Of a DNA stretch of 64,000 bases, positions 43,981 through 57,000 are shown piece by piece (position 1 is the first letter of the stretch; each line of letters starts with the position of its first letter). A program made the position numbers and the translations under genes. Origin of the DNA: [Phialemoniopsis] sp. UDSM-2020 (taxonomy: Eukaryota > Ascomycota > Sordariomycetes > Thyridiales > Thyridiaceae); the NCBI GenBank assembly GCA_018873225.1, contig JAEILZ010000001.1, positions 5,022,001-5,086,000 of the forward strand. The letters run 5' to 3'. Under the pieces are notes generated by a model. It searched no databases. It saw only the letters and a list, made by a program, of their open reading frames with translations, and was not told the DNA's origin.

Positions 43981-46900
43981 GGGGAGCAAGCTCGTGGGAG
44001 ACTCTCCCTCTCCGTTTGCTCGCGCAGCTGCTTCTTCCTCGTACCGGAGAGTGATCGTTTCCGGAGACTCGATGCCTTCGTCAACAATGATGGGCCGTTG
44101 GGTGTGAAAGCTCGGCTGTGCCACGATGTTAGCCTTGCATCCTGGTGAACCCCTGCCTAAGGCTGCGCATCCCACAGAGTCTGCCTGGAGAGCACGGCCC
44201 AATGAGACTACGCAACAAGAAGGCAACCATGAAGGAGTCAAGTGTGACAATGCCTTCGGTACCGACGCCTGGGCCTCGTCATAGCTGTGGGGGTGAAGGG
44301 ATGGCCTACCTCAAAAAGCTTATATATCGGTTGTTCGAATTTGACGGACGACATGGAGAAAGGCTTTATGTTGTGCTGGTGTAAGTTGAGGTGAGACTAT
44401 GCTATCGCAAAGACACCACTCCAGGCTCGGGGTGAGCAGCAGCGTGGTCAAGGCCGTGATGGTGACGAGCACAGTAAGTCCGAGTGACGATACTGCGATG
44501 TTGGCCCTGCAACACTGACGGATTCGCAAAATCGAATCGGTGGAGAGAACTCTTTGGTGAAAGTCGCACTAGATATGTCGAGGACGGAGAAACATAAGTC
44601 GGAGGGCGGATCTGGTCGCGCGGGACGAGGCGTTAGATGTGTTATATTATAGACGGAGCTTATCTCCACACGATGTTGGACCTGACTCGACTAGCCGGCA
44701 AGGTGGAAACGAGTGACGGGAGTTGAGGTCCGGACGGGCGTGCGGCGCGATTCACTTGAAAAGAATCACCGGAACAGAGATCTGCGCATTGGATGGAATC
44801 TTACGAGTCCCAGGGCGTCTGTTGCGATGATGTGAATGTGGGAAAGGTAAAGAAGAAGAAGGGTCTGCGAGAGAAGAGCTAGGAAGGATAAGAGGAAGGC
44901 CGATGAGTGAGCGAGTGCAGCGTGTGGATTCAAGAGGAACGTGCAACGCGCGCTTCTCGGAAGGGTTGGAATGTGGCGTAGAGAGGGTCGGCCAAAATAG
45001 GTCAGGGCAGGGTGATCGGGGGGACCTTTGGGAAGGGTATCACATAGCAGTGAAGGGGCGAACTATCGCTCTTTTGACTTCTTTTCTCGTAGCAGGGCCT
45101 TCAAGTCCTCGAGAATGTTGCTTTTTATCAACCGTCCCCTACCCTCTCTGTACATACCCCGAACTCAGTCTACAGAGACGGGCTAGCGCAAGTGGCCGCT
45201 CTCGCTACACTTGTCTAGCCATGGGTCCTTTTACTAAGTGATTTGATCTTGTCAATCTTGCAGGTGACGTTTAGATCAACTTAGCGGAGCCGGAGAGGTA
45301 CCTGCTGGGCTGGCAGGGGACCGAGTCCAAGCCGGCCGTTGCGGCAAGCAAGCAAGGTTTGGATGTCTCTCCAAATTGCAAGCCATGCAAGGGTCAGGGA
45401 ACGGGGGGAAAGAGGTAGGGCAGAGGCAGAGAGGGATTGCCCTTGCTCGCAAGTCATGGGGCGGACGGGTAGGCAAAGGGACAAGAGTGGAGAAGTGAAA
45501 GTGTACAGTGGGGGAGCAGAGCTCGACAGAGAGCAGACTTTGAGTGGGCATGGCATGGCGATCAGGTACCACGCTTTGCTAGAGATGGAGAAGTGTCTGT
45601 TGACTCGGCAGACTAGCCTGGAGGGTGCTCTTGAGTGCTCTTCCTTCAGACATCAGATGGTGCGAGCAGGTGAGCGAGGGACGATGTACCCAGGTCGTAC
45701 ACTCGCAACAGCAAAGCAGCAGAACGAACGAAAGGACCACTTGCGAGGGTAGTGTGGGATCGAGAGGGAGAGATTGGTCACTTACTGCGGATACTGCGGA
45801 GAACCAAGATCTTAGTGCAATGGAGCTTGTGCCAGAGGCGTGTGGCAGAGTCGTGGTGGTGGTGTGTGAATATCTGCACCACGTCCATTGGTCAGAACTG
45901 GCATGACCATTGCTGCAAGGGTTCGTTTTTGGCGGCTTGGACAAGGGTTGAATACTTACCTACTGATCATCAACAGGGATATGCTGACCCTGGTCACCAC
46001 CTGCAGCGCTGAACTCCCGGAAAACCAGGTTGACAAACGCGCCGACTGAGCAATGCCGAGGAAAACCCTGCGAGACGCGTTTGAGGCTACCTTTGCAAGG
46101 CCTTCAAGTTAGCAGCGTTTTCTTTTGCCAAAGACTCTGACAATCCCGTTTCCAGTAGAAGAGCAAAAGAAAGAAAAGTAGAGAGAGGTGCCACATGGCG
46201 GGGTTTGGGGGGGTAAACTGATGCTAATGGTGATCATCCACAGTGTGGTGTGGGCTCGACGTAGAGGTCGAACGGGCCTGGGCAAGCGACCCTCCCGTTC
46301 GTCTCGTCTCCCGTCAGGATTTGCAAAGTAACCTACCTCCAAATTTCGCTGTGAAGATCAATGACCCTTTTCGAGTGAAGCAAGTGCCTCGCCTAGAACA
46401 CACCACGGTCAAAGAGGCAGTGGGTACGGCAGGCCGTCCTGACTGGTGAGCAATCTGCTGGAGACGTGATTGGTTCAGTCAGCTTCTGGCTAGTCATGAA
46501 TGTTGGAGAACTTCAGGTCCGGCGCAACTGTTTGACAACGGGCGACTTCGCCCAGGCCCAGGTCAGTGCACCTTTTTATCTCTAGAAGCGGTTCGCCAGC
46601 CGTCATCTTCCCAAGAGATAAATGGGAGATTGCAAGGAGCAAACTGTTCTCCGTCCATCTGCATATCTCCAGCCCAGAGATCGGCCGTGGATGCAAAGAC
46701 GGCACAGCGGGGAATTCCGCGGTCGCTTGACAATAAGCAAGGAGCATGATGCAGGCACGGCAGATCTCGCCTTGAGGGTCAGGGCGGATCAAAAATCTGG
46801 TGCCTCGAAGATGCAAGCCCGCGCAGAGCAGGCATCTTCTGTAGGCCATCCTAGTGGTTGGCCAGCGTCACTCGTCTGCATCTGAATCTGCTCTAAAAGC

Positions 46901-47044
46901 AACAATGCATCTGGCTCCAGCAAACGCGTACCTTGGCCCTCTGGCGTGTGCGGTTCATGCTTCCAGCGGAGATTCGGGTGGCATATGCTGCCATCTTGGC
47001 ACCGCTTGATAGCGGCGTGATAGTTCCCGGCAGGGAGTGTCAAT

Positions 47045-47064
47045 CACCACCACCACCACCACCA
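47045..47064. repeat. (CAC)n microsatellite
   Basis: Six to seven uninterrupted CAC units in the medA upstream region, preceded by CAAT. Confidence 0.9.
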
Positions 47065-48136
47065 AATATTGGCCTTTCCCGCACTCTGTGCATCCCTTGA
47101 GAAGTTGAGGCTGACTTCCCGAGCAGCCACAGAGTGCACAACGTATCAGGCGCATCACTTTTACTCATGTGATCTCCTCGTATCCGCAGCGAATCAGGAG
47201 AAAAAGTAAGGAAACGACAGGATTGCGGGATGGGTGGATGGATGGCTGGTTCAATTGATGATGGAGGTGGACGAAGGTGGATGGAGGTGAAGGGACGCGA
47301 GTCAAAAGGTGCGAGACTAACCTCTGAAGCAATTCGTCCGCTGTAGCTTGGGCGATACCGTCGGCTGCAACAGTGCTTTCACAGCGCTGTGCAGACCACC
47401 CAGATGAGTTTAGGGCACTTGGTTGGTAGCTTAGTGGCTTCTTTTAGCGTGCAGACCCTCAACTCCACGTCTCCAGCACTGGATGCCGGATTTCCGTGAC
47501 AAGGTGGACAAGCCTGGATTGGTCCAAAGTTTTGTTACTTATTGTGGCAGACTTGACCCAGAAAGTCTAAGCGTTATTGATTGCCCAAGCAGGCTCCCGA
47601 ATTTGCTGTGGAATAGATCCAAGTCGCCTCCGGCCAGTATGAGTTACGACGGACTGCAGCGTGGGTTGCTTGGTGGGTGTCAACCTTGGTGTTGGCTGGC
47701 TCGTTTGTGCCGTTTGATAATCGTCGTCTTAAACTAGTGCAGGCAGTTGGATGCAGAGATATGCGGGCGCGAAGAGTTGGTCGTGCACCTGGTGCCAAAG
47801 TCGATACGCGGTGGCTGCCGTTGCCGTTGTCTCGCTCGGTTGAACCTGAGACCGGGGATGTTCGCTGAGTCGTCGAGCAAAAGAAACAAGGGACCGTTCC
47901 GCCTCGGTGGTCTCATGAAGATGCAGTGATCATTAAATAAGAAAATAGGAGGCAGACGAAAACGATCAGTCAAGTGTGAAGGACCGCCGAACCGAGCCGT
48001 ATCAATGACGAAGGGTGGACGGGCGAGAACGGGCTGACAAGCACGTCGGCGGGTTTTGTCGTCGATTCTGCAGGACGCCAGCAACGTCTTTTTGTCTAAG
48101 CATAAAGAGCTTTGCATGCGAAAGTAAAAGAAGGTC

Positions 48137-48180
48137 TGTATGTATGTGTGCGCGCTCGTGCATGCGTGCGTGTGCGCTCG
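48137..48180. repeat. Alternating pyrimidine-purine tract
   Basis: A run of TG/CG/CA dinucleotides (TGTATGTATGTGTGCGCGC, then CGTGCATGCGTGCGTGTGCGC after a short break). Such tracts can adopt Z-DNA. It also creates the His/Ala/Thr-rich chance ORFs on the minus strand here. Confidence 0.75.
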
Positions 48181-50946
48181 TGCTTGCGTGGATATGCGAT
48201 CCTTGGCCCCGTTCCATCTAGATCTCGAGGTGCCCCTGTCTGTGTCGCTCGAGATTCGTTTAAATCGAGCGACCATGCCATGAGATGTGCAACAGCGCCA
48301 TCTGTGTACCCCTCTGAGATCCGGCAAAGAGGTAGGATATCGAAGGTGTCGATTGTGCTTAGGCGAGGAAGCGACGTTGGTGACAGCACCGTCCAGATCG
48401 TTTGTACGCCGTGACGTACAAGTAACCCGAGAAAGACCTGGACATGGCTGGTCTTTCGGGGCCTTGGTGCTGTCACTGGATGGTCTCCTCTGTGTAGCCA
48501 AATATCACGTCTCATGCGGTCCGACGTGGATGCAAGTCCAATCTTCAAGGCCAGATTTGTCTGTATGTCTCTTCCACAAACCAGGTCATTCCTTGCTCAG
48601 AGACGCGAGTGTACCCAGAAGCAGCGGATCTGGTAACGGGAGAGGTACCAAGGTGCGCGAAGGAGATGAACGTTGGACAATGTAAATTATCTCTAGGTTC
48701 TGCAGTTAGGATACGTCCGTACTTTGTCCTCCGGTTTTGCCAATGACCGTGGGCGATTTGCGGGTGCACATGTACGACCCTTTTGCGTTCACTGTCAGCT
48801 GCTTCGGTCATTGTGTTTTTGTGTGTATAGGCCCATCAAAACGACGAGAACAATCTCTCGACATTGAACAAGCAAATGACGACGGAGAACGAAGAGAGTG
48901 GCAATGCAATGTCACGGATGGTCAATCGCATTCTGTATTTTAGGTGCTTTACTTCATGTTTGCATTTCTGCAACAGGCTCATACCAAGAGTTTTGAAGTG
49001 GCAGGCGGCGCCATCTTCTTCTTGTGGGAGCGTCCAGTGTACCCAGGCTGCGCTTGGGGGCATGCTCAGCTTCTACAGTGGACATTTAGGCGCTGTTACT
49101 CGACCACCGGGGCAGTTTTCCAGGACCAACAGGACGAGCACGGCACGCCAGTGCTAGTTTGAGAGCGTTTCTAGCGGCGCCTTCCTGCAGACTGAAGTGG
49201 TGTTTCCAAATATGGCAATTTCGCAAGGTGGGTAGGACAACCCCAAGCAAGTCGTCTTCCTCTTTCCCTTTGTGGATGTTGTGTAATATGAACTCAGCAG
49301 GCAAGGCAAGAGCAGGAGTGAAGGCAGGCAGGATTAATGCGATACCAAGCAACGCTCGGATGAATTGATTGATCTCCCTTCCCATCTCAGTTCCCACTCT
49401 CTCGGTGATATTGAGAGATTTTTGTCATTTGTCGTCCAGGCCTCTCGATGAACGCTAGCATCCTTTCCTCGCCATTGAACTTGTCCTCCCCCGGATGGAT
49501 GCCGTGGAACCTACTTAGTACCTAGGCATTCAGTTCTGCCGCGCGCGCGTGTGTACGCTCGACCGAGTTCTTTCGATCTGTTCATCTCACGCCAAGCCAG
49601 TCCCGGTTGCCCCGGGACAGGCACCAAACCGTCCACTGTTGCGCATCCTGTTGTCTGCCGAGGGTGCGACGGCCACAAACGCAGGCGACCTCTCGACCAG
49701 CGCACCACCCCTACCACCATACCAAGATTCCGGGCCTAACGGCCGGTATGCGTCGATATTCCGTGGTCTGGGTTTTGTTGCCGCGGCTGCTCGCCTCATA
49801 CAGGAGAGTCCCGACAGCAAGGCACTTGGTAGCCTTCTTTGGACCATAGCGTCGGTTTCGAAGAACGGCTGGGTGCCTCATCCTGCACGGTATGATGCTA
49901 ATTTTACCGGCCGTGGTTTTTCGCGGCCCCCCGGGGTCTCGCTGATGGTGTCGGACAGGCTCTAGTTTTGTGTCACCGATCCATGTCATCTCGCCAAGCT
50001 TGCAGACTGCATCGCATCTGTGAAGTGGATGATGGCGGCCTCACTCACCGCCGATTGCCCCCGTGTTTCGATTCCACGATGTTCAGAGTAAAGGGAACAA
50101 TGAACAGGGAAATATCCCGCCATGGATTACCATAGCCATCACCGGGCAAGCCATCAATCCAAGCCGCATCCACCTTTCTACACAAGCTATCGACGAAAGG
50201 GGTGGTGATTCGCAATCCTCGATCCTCCCCGCAAGCTGCACCCTCCCATCACAGGCAGATCGGCCACAGGTAGGATGGATCGTGGGCGGGTGCGCGGAAA
50301 CAGCCAGCCCCACAGACTCCCGCCAGGCTGATGGCATTATGGCTCAGGGGAACGATCACCTAACCCAGCCTTTGGCTTTGGCAGGGTTTAAGCTCCTTTG
50401 CACTGACCAGATGATGCTCCGATGATGTACTCTGTGTTGTCTTGTTGCAGGACCCGCGCAACTCATCATCACACACCCCGTTTCGAAACGCATGAGACCT
50501 TTACTCGTATTTGGACGTGCCGTGTTTACCCCACGCTAGGTCGATAAACTCGGCATCTCACTGGACTTGATCCCCCAAAACTCGACACTAAGGTATTCAA
50601 GTCGTCAACACTTTTCTTCTGTTGCGTCCAGTATCACCCATGGCCCTGGAGAGGAGCACGGGCTTCCGTCTCATTCGCAGCAGCCACAGGTGCGAATGGT
50701 CTGTTTTTCGGAGTCCTTGAGATCTTGGGCCATTCGGAATTTGACCACCTCACCCACCAGCTGAGCAGGGATTGTCCCGAGAGACGCCAGCAGGGTTCTG
50801 TTTCTATCTCGATCCTAGCGCTGGTCCAAGCCTGCGCCAACGCGATGCTAGAGGAGACCTGAGATGGGTACGCTGTGGGTCACTGGGAGATGGGAGCTCC
50901 CGCATCCTACCCACCCTCGTGCGTAAGGCGAATGGGCAAGCATTAA

Positions 50947-51058
50947 CGTGAACGATGGGATCATCACGGTTGAATCTTCTGCATCCCACCAACAGGAAAC
51001 CAGCGCCCCCATCGTTCACGGTTGAATCTTCTGCATCCCACCAACAGGAAACCAGCGC
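50947..51058. repeat. 42-bp direct duplication framed by a 13-bp inverted repeat
   Basis: Identical 42-bp copies lie at 50965-51006 and 51017-51058 (period 52). A perfect 13-bp inverted repeat, CGTGAACGATGGG at 50947-50959 and its complement at 51008-51020, encloses the first copy and reaches into the second. No ORF explains it. Confidence 0.9.
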
Positions 51059-54000
51059 ATTACTCTGAAATCCCCTGGACTGTGCGGGAGCAGCGTCCCA
51101 GAAATGCAGCAGAACATCCCTCGCCAATGCACACAATCTAGATCCCGGGAACGAATCAATTTACCCTGCAGGTGTAAGCGAGCGATGAGTCGAGCGAGGC
51201 AATACGAGACGAAATCCAAGTCACACGCTGCCGTTGCCAGGTTCCAGATGCTGCACGATATTTCCCAGGGAGGAGATCTCGCCAATACCCCTTGTTGGGT
51301 ATCTCACCAATTCGCTCTGAGCAACGGTCTCGTGGCGGTGAAGAACGGGATTTTCCATTGCAGCATCTTCAGCGCACAGGGAGTTATCTCGGTGGCCAGT
51401 CAGGATGTTTAGCGCCCACACTGATCTGTGTCCTCTTGCAGCAGCAAGCTTTGAGGCAAGCAAACATTGATCAATCAGTCCGCCAGCCCGAGGGCGGATG
51501 CTCGAACCTAATCTGGGTCCATGCAAGCCACATCTCAAGATCTAGCACTTCAGAAACCTGGGCTCCCGGACTGCAGCCTGTAGCCTTGATGCAAGCTGTG
51601 AGGTGTTTGCTTTTTCCCTTCCCGCTAGTGGTTCATGCAGCTGCCTACCAACCACCGGCTGGAGCGAGGGCGTCATGAACATCACTGGTGCATCTACTTT
51701 TGCACCCTGGCACCTCGGGGAAAGCGTTCGTAAGACCTCGAACTTTCTGGTTGCTTCTCATCCATTGTTCTGGCGCCGGGGCGTGCTTTCGAAAGCAGCA
51801 AGCCAGATACTGCGGTTTCATGACAACGGAGCTTTTCAAATGCTTAGCGCGCGCGCGATCAGACACCGGACCGCCACGGACTAAGCAGTAAAGTGCCGTT
51901 CATGCCATCGCATTCCAACACAAACCACCGCGAATTCTCCGTGAGTGCGGTTGAAGCCGGCCACCAATCAGAACGCTCAACTCCAGCTATACTAGACGGC
52001 ACTTGACGTTTCACCACCTTGAACTCACACTCTGCGCCGACCCAACCCTGGTACTACCCGAGCCTTTAAGAGAACAACTGCTGATGCGCCAAATTACCGC
52101 ACGTAATGCCTGGCCACTCTGGCTGCATTGGAACTTTTAACCCGGACGATGCCTCCTAAAGTCTTGGTGTCAGATCTGTCATATTCCACCAATTTGACCG
52201 CACTGAAAGAAACAACCATGGCGTTCTGAGACGCCTGTAGCAACTCCAGCTTCAGCCATTCATAAGTCGTCCATGGTCATGGTCATTTGATTTCTCGGTT
52301 ATCTGACAACATTCTCCTGGCGCATGCGCCGTGCAACCCTAACGGCATTGGATTCCGGCATCACCCATAGCAGGGCGCGCCTGCTGAGGGATGAGACATG
52401 GACTATATCTTGAACACGACTAACGGGTACGTGCTTGATCGTATCAAGGTGCAGGATCGCCGAGGCCGCGGAAAGCTAGAACCCAGACAGTCTCAAAACG
52501 CCTACCAGCAGTTGAATGTTGGTGTCTAGCCAATTTATAACCCCAGCCGCGCAGCAACATGCGTTTTCGGTTTTGCCGGAAGACTACATTGGAGCTCAAT
52601 GTATGTGGTTTCAATATGCCATCCTCCGCAGGCATGTGGGCCCGGTCGAGTCGCACAAGCACGCTTTATCCATGATGCCGCTGTTCACCCTCCCAGCATG
52701 ATGCTGCCACCCGCACAAAGGGTACAGCATCTTTGAGTCCCGGATATCTCTCTACAGATCCCGCGATCCTGCAGCAACGCGTTCGCTTCTTAAGTTGCCG
52801 GATTCGTGGTCAGCTTACGCCCGTAAAAACGCGCAAGGCTGGTGTTTCACAAAGATGCCACCCCCATCCTCATGTCCATCTCTGATAACCACTCGTTATG
52901 CATTTGTGTAACCTTGCGAGGATCCAGCACCAAAAGCTGTGTTACCTCTTACCAGATTGAGCTGAGTGAAACCGCTAGGTCACACCTCTCAAAGGCCTAC
53001 GCAGGCGCGTATGCCCTGTTTGAAACGTCTGCAACGACGAGCATGAGATCTAGTATTGAACAAGTACCAGCGATACTCCTGTGGAATTACCTACTACGCA
53101 AGTAAGGCAGTCTCCGACAACAATGGCGTGGCAATGAGAGCATCCCTCCCTACCCGAGGACGGACCTTTTTGCTGTAGGTCAGATGTCTCGCACCAAGGA
53201 GCACCCCTGTGTGGTGTGAGGTGCGGCAACGTGCCATCTGAAGCCTGCGCAAAGGGAACCTTTGCCTTGGGGACGCGGAATTTTTCCTATGTGGCTGATC
53301 CTGGTCCATACGTATCGTGGACTTGATGCTGACGCAGCCGCTGATTTCAGTACCTCCTTCTGACCAGTCACTTCATCCTAGCCTCACAGGACCAGATAAG
53401 ACGGCCCCGTGACCAGACGGGGCTGTTGCCGTGGCTCAGGATCATGCAGATACGAATGTCGAAGCGATAGGATCGTCATGTTGAGGCTTCATGACGAGTC
53501 CACAGACCCGCTTGCACGTAAGGTTTTTGGGTTTGCCCCGGTCCAAAAGCCAAGAATCAAGTGCAAGAAAAGAGTGGGTTGTTCGCTCATCTGCGCTTTT
53601 GGAGTCGCTCGAAACGGCACCCTCCATCTCTGAGTTCTCATCTCGATAATCGCAGAGCGCACGAACTACAGGATCTCGCTTCCCACATGATTGCAGATCC
53701 CTCTTGGTCAATGTCATGTCAGAATAAGAGTGACAAGTCGGTTCAGATTAACGTTTCGCGGCCCTGAGACAGCTTAACATCGTACACGTGGGTCGATCTG
53801 ATCCCCTTCATCGTCTGGGGGCAACACCGTTTTGTGCAGAGGCCCTGCCTGACTCAGACTTGCCTTGGGGGTGAACCGAGACCTCCAGGGACCGCCACCT
53901 GGTCTGCCCGCCGCAGCACGCTTTCTCACAATGAGTTTGTCTCGCCATGACCTTGGGCATTTTTGCCCCCCGGGTCGGGCCCAGTGCCCTTATGTCTCGA

Positions 54001-57000
54001 GATAGGGAGCTCCCGTCTACTGAAACAAGGTACATACACGAGCCCTACTCTCTTTCATCCTGCGCCTGAATCGTTCGAGGACCTTGGCAGCTTGGCCAGA
54101 ACAAAAAGGGAGTGCACGAGACGAGGGATCGTTGAAATCCACAGAGACTTAACCAAAACATAGATGTCAAGGTCCGGCCGATGTAGAGTGTGGCTGGTGA
54201 CAGGACCATCGCATCGAGGTGTGCGTCAAGGTCTGCCGCCTCCCAATGAGGAGCCAGCCGCCGACTGCCAGATCTCACCTCCGTCAAGTGGGCATCATCA
54301 TCAGGCTTATGCACCAGTGCGCTGTGTCTGACGCCAAACCCCAAAAAGAAGCAAAGAGGCATCAGCAAGCCACTCCGATCTTCGCTCCGGGGCAGATCTT
54401 TTTCTGTTTTGTTCAGGATCAGCACACACTCCCGCACCTCCCAATCATTTACAACGGCGATGAAGAGGGCAATGTTAGCCGTTTGAAATAACCTTTTTCC
54501 GATCCACCAACGCCGGCCCTCGCGATGAACCAGGATATGCCCTGTTCTCTTTTGTCCCTGGTTTCCAGATTGGGAGGATCTGGCCTTGCCTGTCATGGCC
54601 AGCTGCGTTCTCGCTTTGCAAGTGCTCCTATTGGCTGGTCACACGTTCTAGGTGTGCTGCCAAGTACGGCGTTTAAGGTGGTGCTGCGCTTGGTTGTCAC
54701 AGTGGAAGGAAAATCTGAGTCTGTTCTGTGCGCGTGTGGCTTGCCTACGCTATTTCCGGTCCTTGGGCCCTTCGCGTCCACGGCTCCATCTTGTGTCCCT
54801 TCGAAAGCTCTGTGTTTCTTGTCTATCAGTGCGCGCATTGGGCACTGAAGTGCTCCTGAATGTCGCTCATCATTTGGGGGCCATTCACTCTACTTTTTGA
54901 CATAGTCAGGAATCAGGGAGGTACCTGCACCGTAGCCGGTGAAGGGTGTGCGAAATGTGCATATGCACCTGGATGAAGGGGTGTGAATCTAGAGGATGAC
55001 AGGGCGGGCCGGTCTTGATCGGCGACTAGCATGAAGTGCGACTAAGGCCCGTTTGAGCATGGTCGCTGAGGGCCTGTCTCCGATCTTAGCTCCATGGCCG
55101 ACACCAGCGAGTCGTCGAATCATCATCGCCCTCTGCTGACCCTGGATGGGGTCGGGGCCCTGTCAGGGTCATCCACTTTTTGTGGCCACCAGGTTAAGGT
55201 TTGGACGGTCCCTGACGAACAGCGTCATGCGACTCATGGCATAAACCACAGATGCGTTCACTCGCTCTGCGCTCTCTCTATCGGGCCTCTCGACGCGCGA
55301 GCGACAGCTTCTCAGTTGAGGCTTAACGAGGGCCGGCTCTGCGTGCTAGAGGCGGCGGCGGCTTGTCAAGCGGCTGCCGGACGACGAACCTGCCCCAGGG
55401 CCGACTCTTTCACCACGGGGAAACTCCTTCTGAGGTCCGGACATTGCTCCGGGTGTGCTCTTGAGTCGGGGATGGCTGCGACCACCGGTCTGGACTCTTG
55501 ACGACAACTGCCGCCGACGATACCCTCTTATCGCGCAAAAATAACAATGTCGTTGCTCCGGAGTATTCCCGAGGTGTTCTTTTTACAGCGTGGTGCGGAA
55601 AGTTTATTTTCCTCGTCTGCGTCTCGTTATCGCGTAAGAGTTCATGCAGGTACACTTGCTGCTGTCTGTACAAAGATGAAGATTCCACTCTGATGCCAAG
55701 TTTGGAGTCTCGACCCGCTCTGGAGAGGAGAAGTGAGGGTCCAGATGCGGCATCGCGTTGCTTTTTTCCCATCTCTTCCGTTGAGCATTAGAGGCCTCTG
55801 CACACACGCTAATGCCTTGATGTATCTCTTTCGTATCCATTCTTTGAGGAGCCTGCCCCGGTGAAGAAGCGCTTGTCTATTTGCATTACGCTGACATGAT
55901 ATGGATCCTCAATGGATCACATAGAGAATTGCCAAAAGAGAGTTTGCCAGGACTCGGCGCGCGGTCATCCGTTGCTCCGCTCGTCCTCTCGGCTGCGGAA
56001 GACGGGATTTGGTCTTGAGCCGAGCAGGACTGCGGAGCGACAGGCGGAGCTCTGGGGGAAGATATCCTTGCCAAGAATAGCATTCGTGAAAAGTCTCTGC
56101 ATTTCCCCGGCTCGGTGCTTCTCTGAGGCTCTGCCGTCTGGCTTGTTGCACATCTCCGCGGGTGCCAGTGTCAGTGCCAGTTTCCTGCCTTTCGTGTATG
56201 GCACAAAGCGACGACAACTGCCGGACCGCTTCTGACCGAGTCACCGAACATGTGGATAAAAATACCCAAGCCACAAGCACAAGTGTCAGGCCATGGCGTG
56301 CACAAATTCTGCACAAATTTTGACGCCATCTACGCAAGAGTCGCTTGTGCAAAGAGCACGGTACCTATGTGCGGGACTTGGCTTGGGTCGAGAAACTCTG
56401 GAATGCAACGGCAATAGCCCAATTTCGGGAGGCTGGTATGTGACGATGACCTTGGCTGAGAAAAAGCGTTGGACGCTTGTGAGCGTGTTCATTCCTCAGG
56501 GTGGCTCAATGAGGTAGTGCGCATTCCAAGCATACGGTAGGGTAGGTACCGGAGTCCCTGCTCGCTGTTTTCCCTTGTTTCTTTTACTCTTTTACTTTGA
56601 CATTGTCCAGACAAAGCGCTTCTTTGCGAATCGATTTCATCATACATTCTGTTCATACCACCGACGTCCGTCCGCCGGCCCCGGACGCAGCAGGGGCGCG
56701 CGCCGGTGCAGGCGCTACTGTAGGAACAGGGCTCCCGGGGAGAAACGTCGTGCATTCGGTCGAGCAGTAGCTCACCCGCCTTGCCGCTCTGAGACCTGCA
56801 GTAATCTCCTTTTTCTTTCTCTACTTTATTCACCATTCCAATTGCTTTTCTGTGGAGGGAAGAGAGGGGTAAGGCCACGAAAAGGAACTGGCGTGTCTGA
56901 CGGTAGGCGAAGCGATTTGCTGCCTGTGGATGGAGCCCATAATTGCTTCTTTCTGCGGAGGGATTCCAAATGCGAAATTCCCCCATTCTAGCGAACCCGG

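Noticed and set aside
47734..48501. 255-aa minus-strand frame
   Set aside because: Low-complexity His/Thr/Ala stretches come from the alternating TG/CG tract; no conserved motif and similar-length frames exist on the other strand.
51490..51515. GCTCGAACC resembling a tRNA B-box on the minus strand
   Set aside because: No A-box, acceptor stem or cloverleaf can be built at the right distance.
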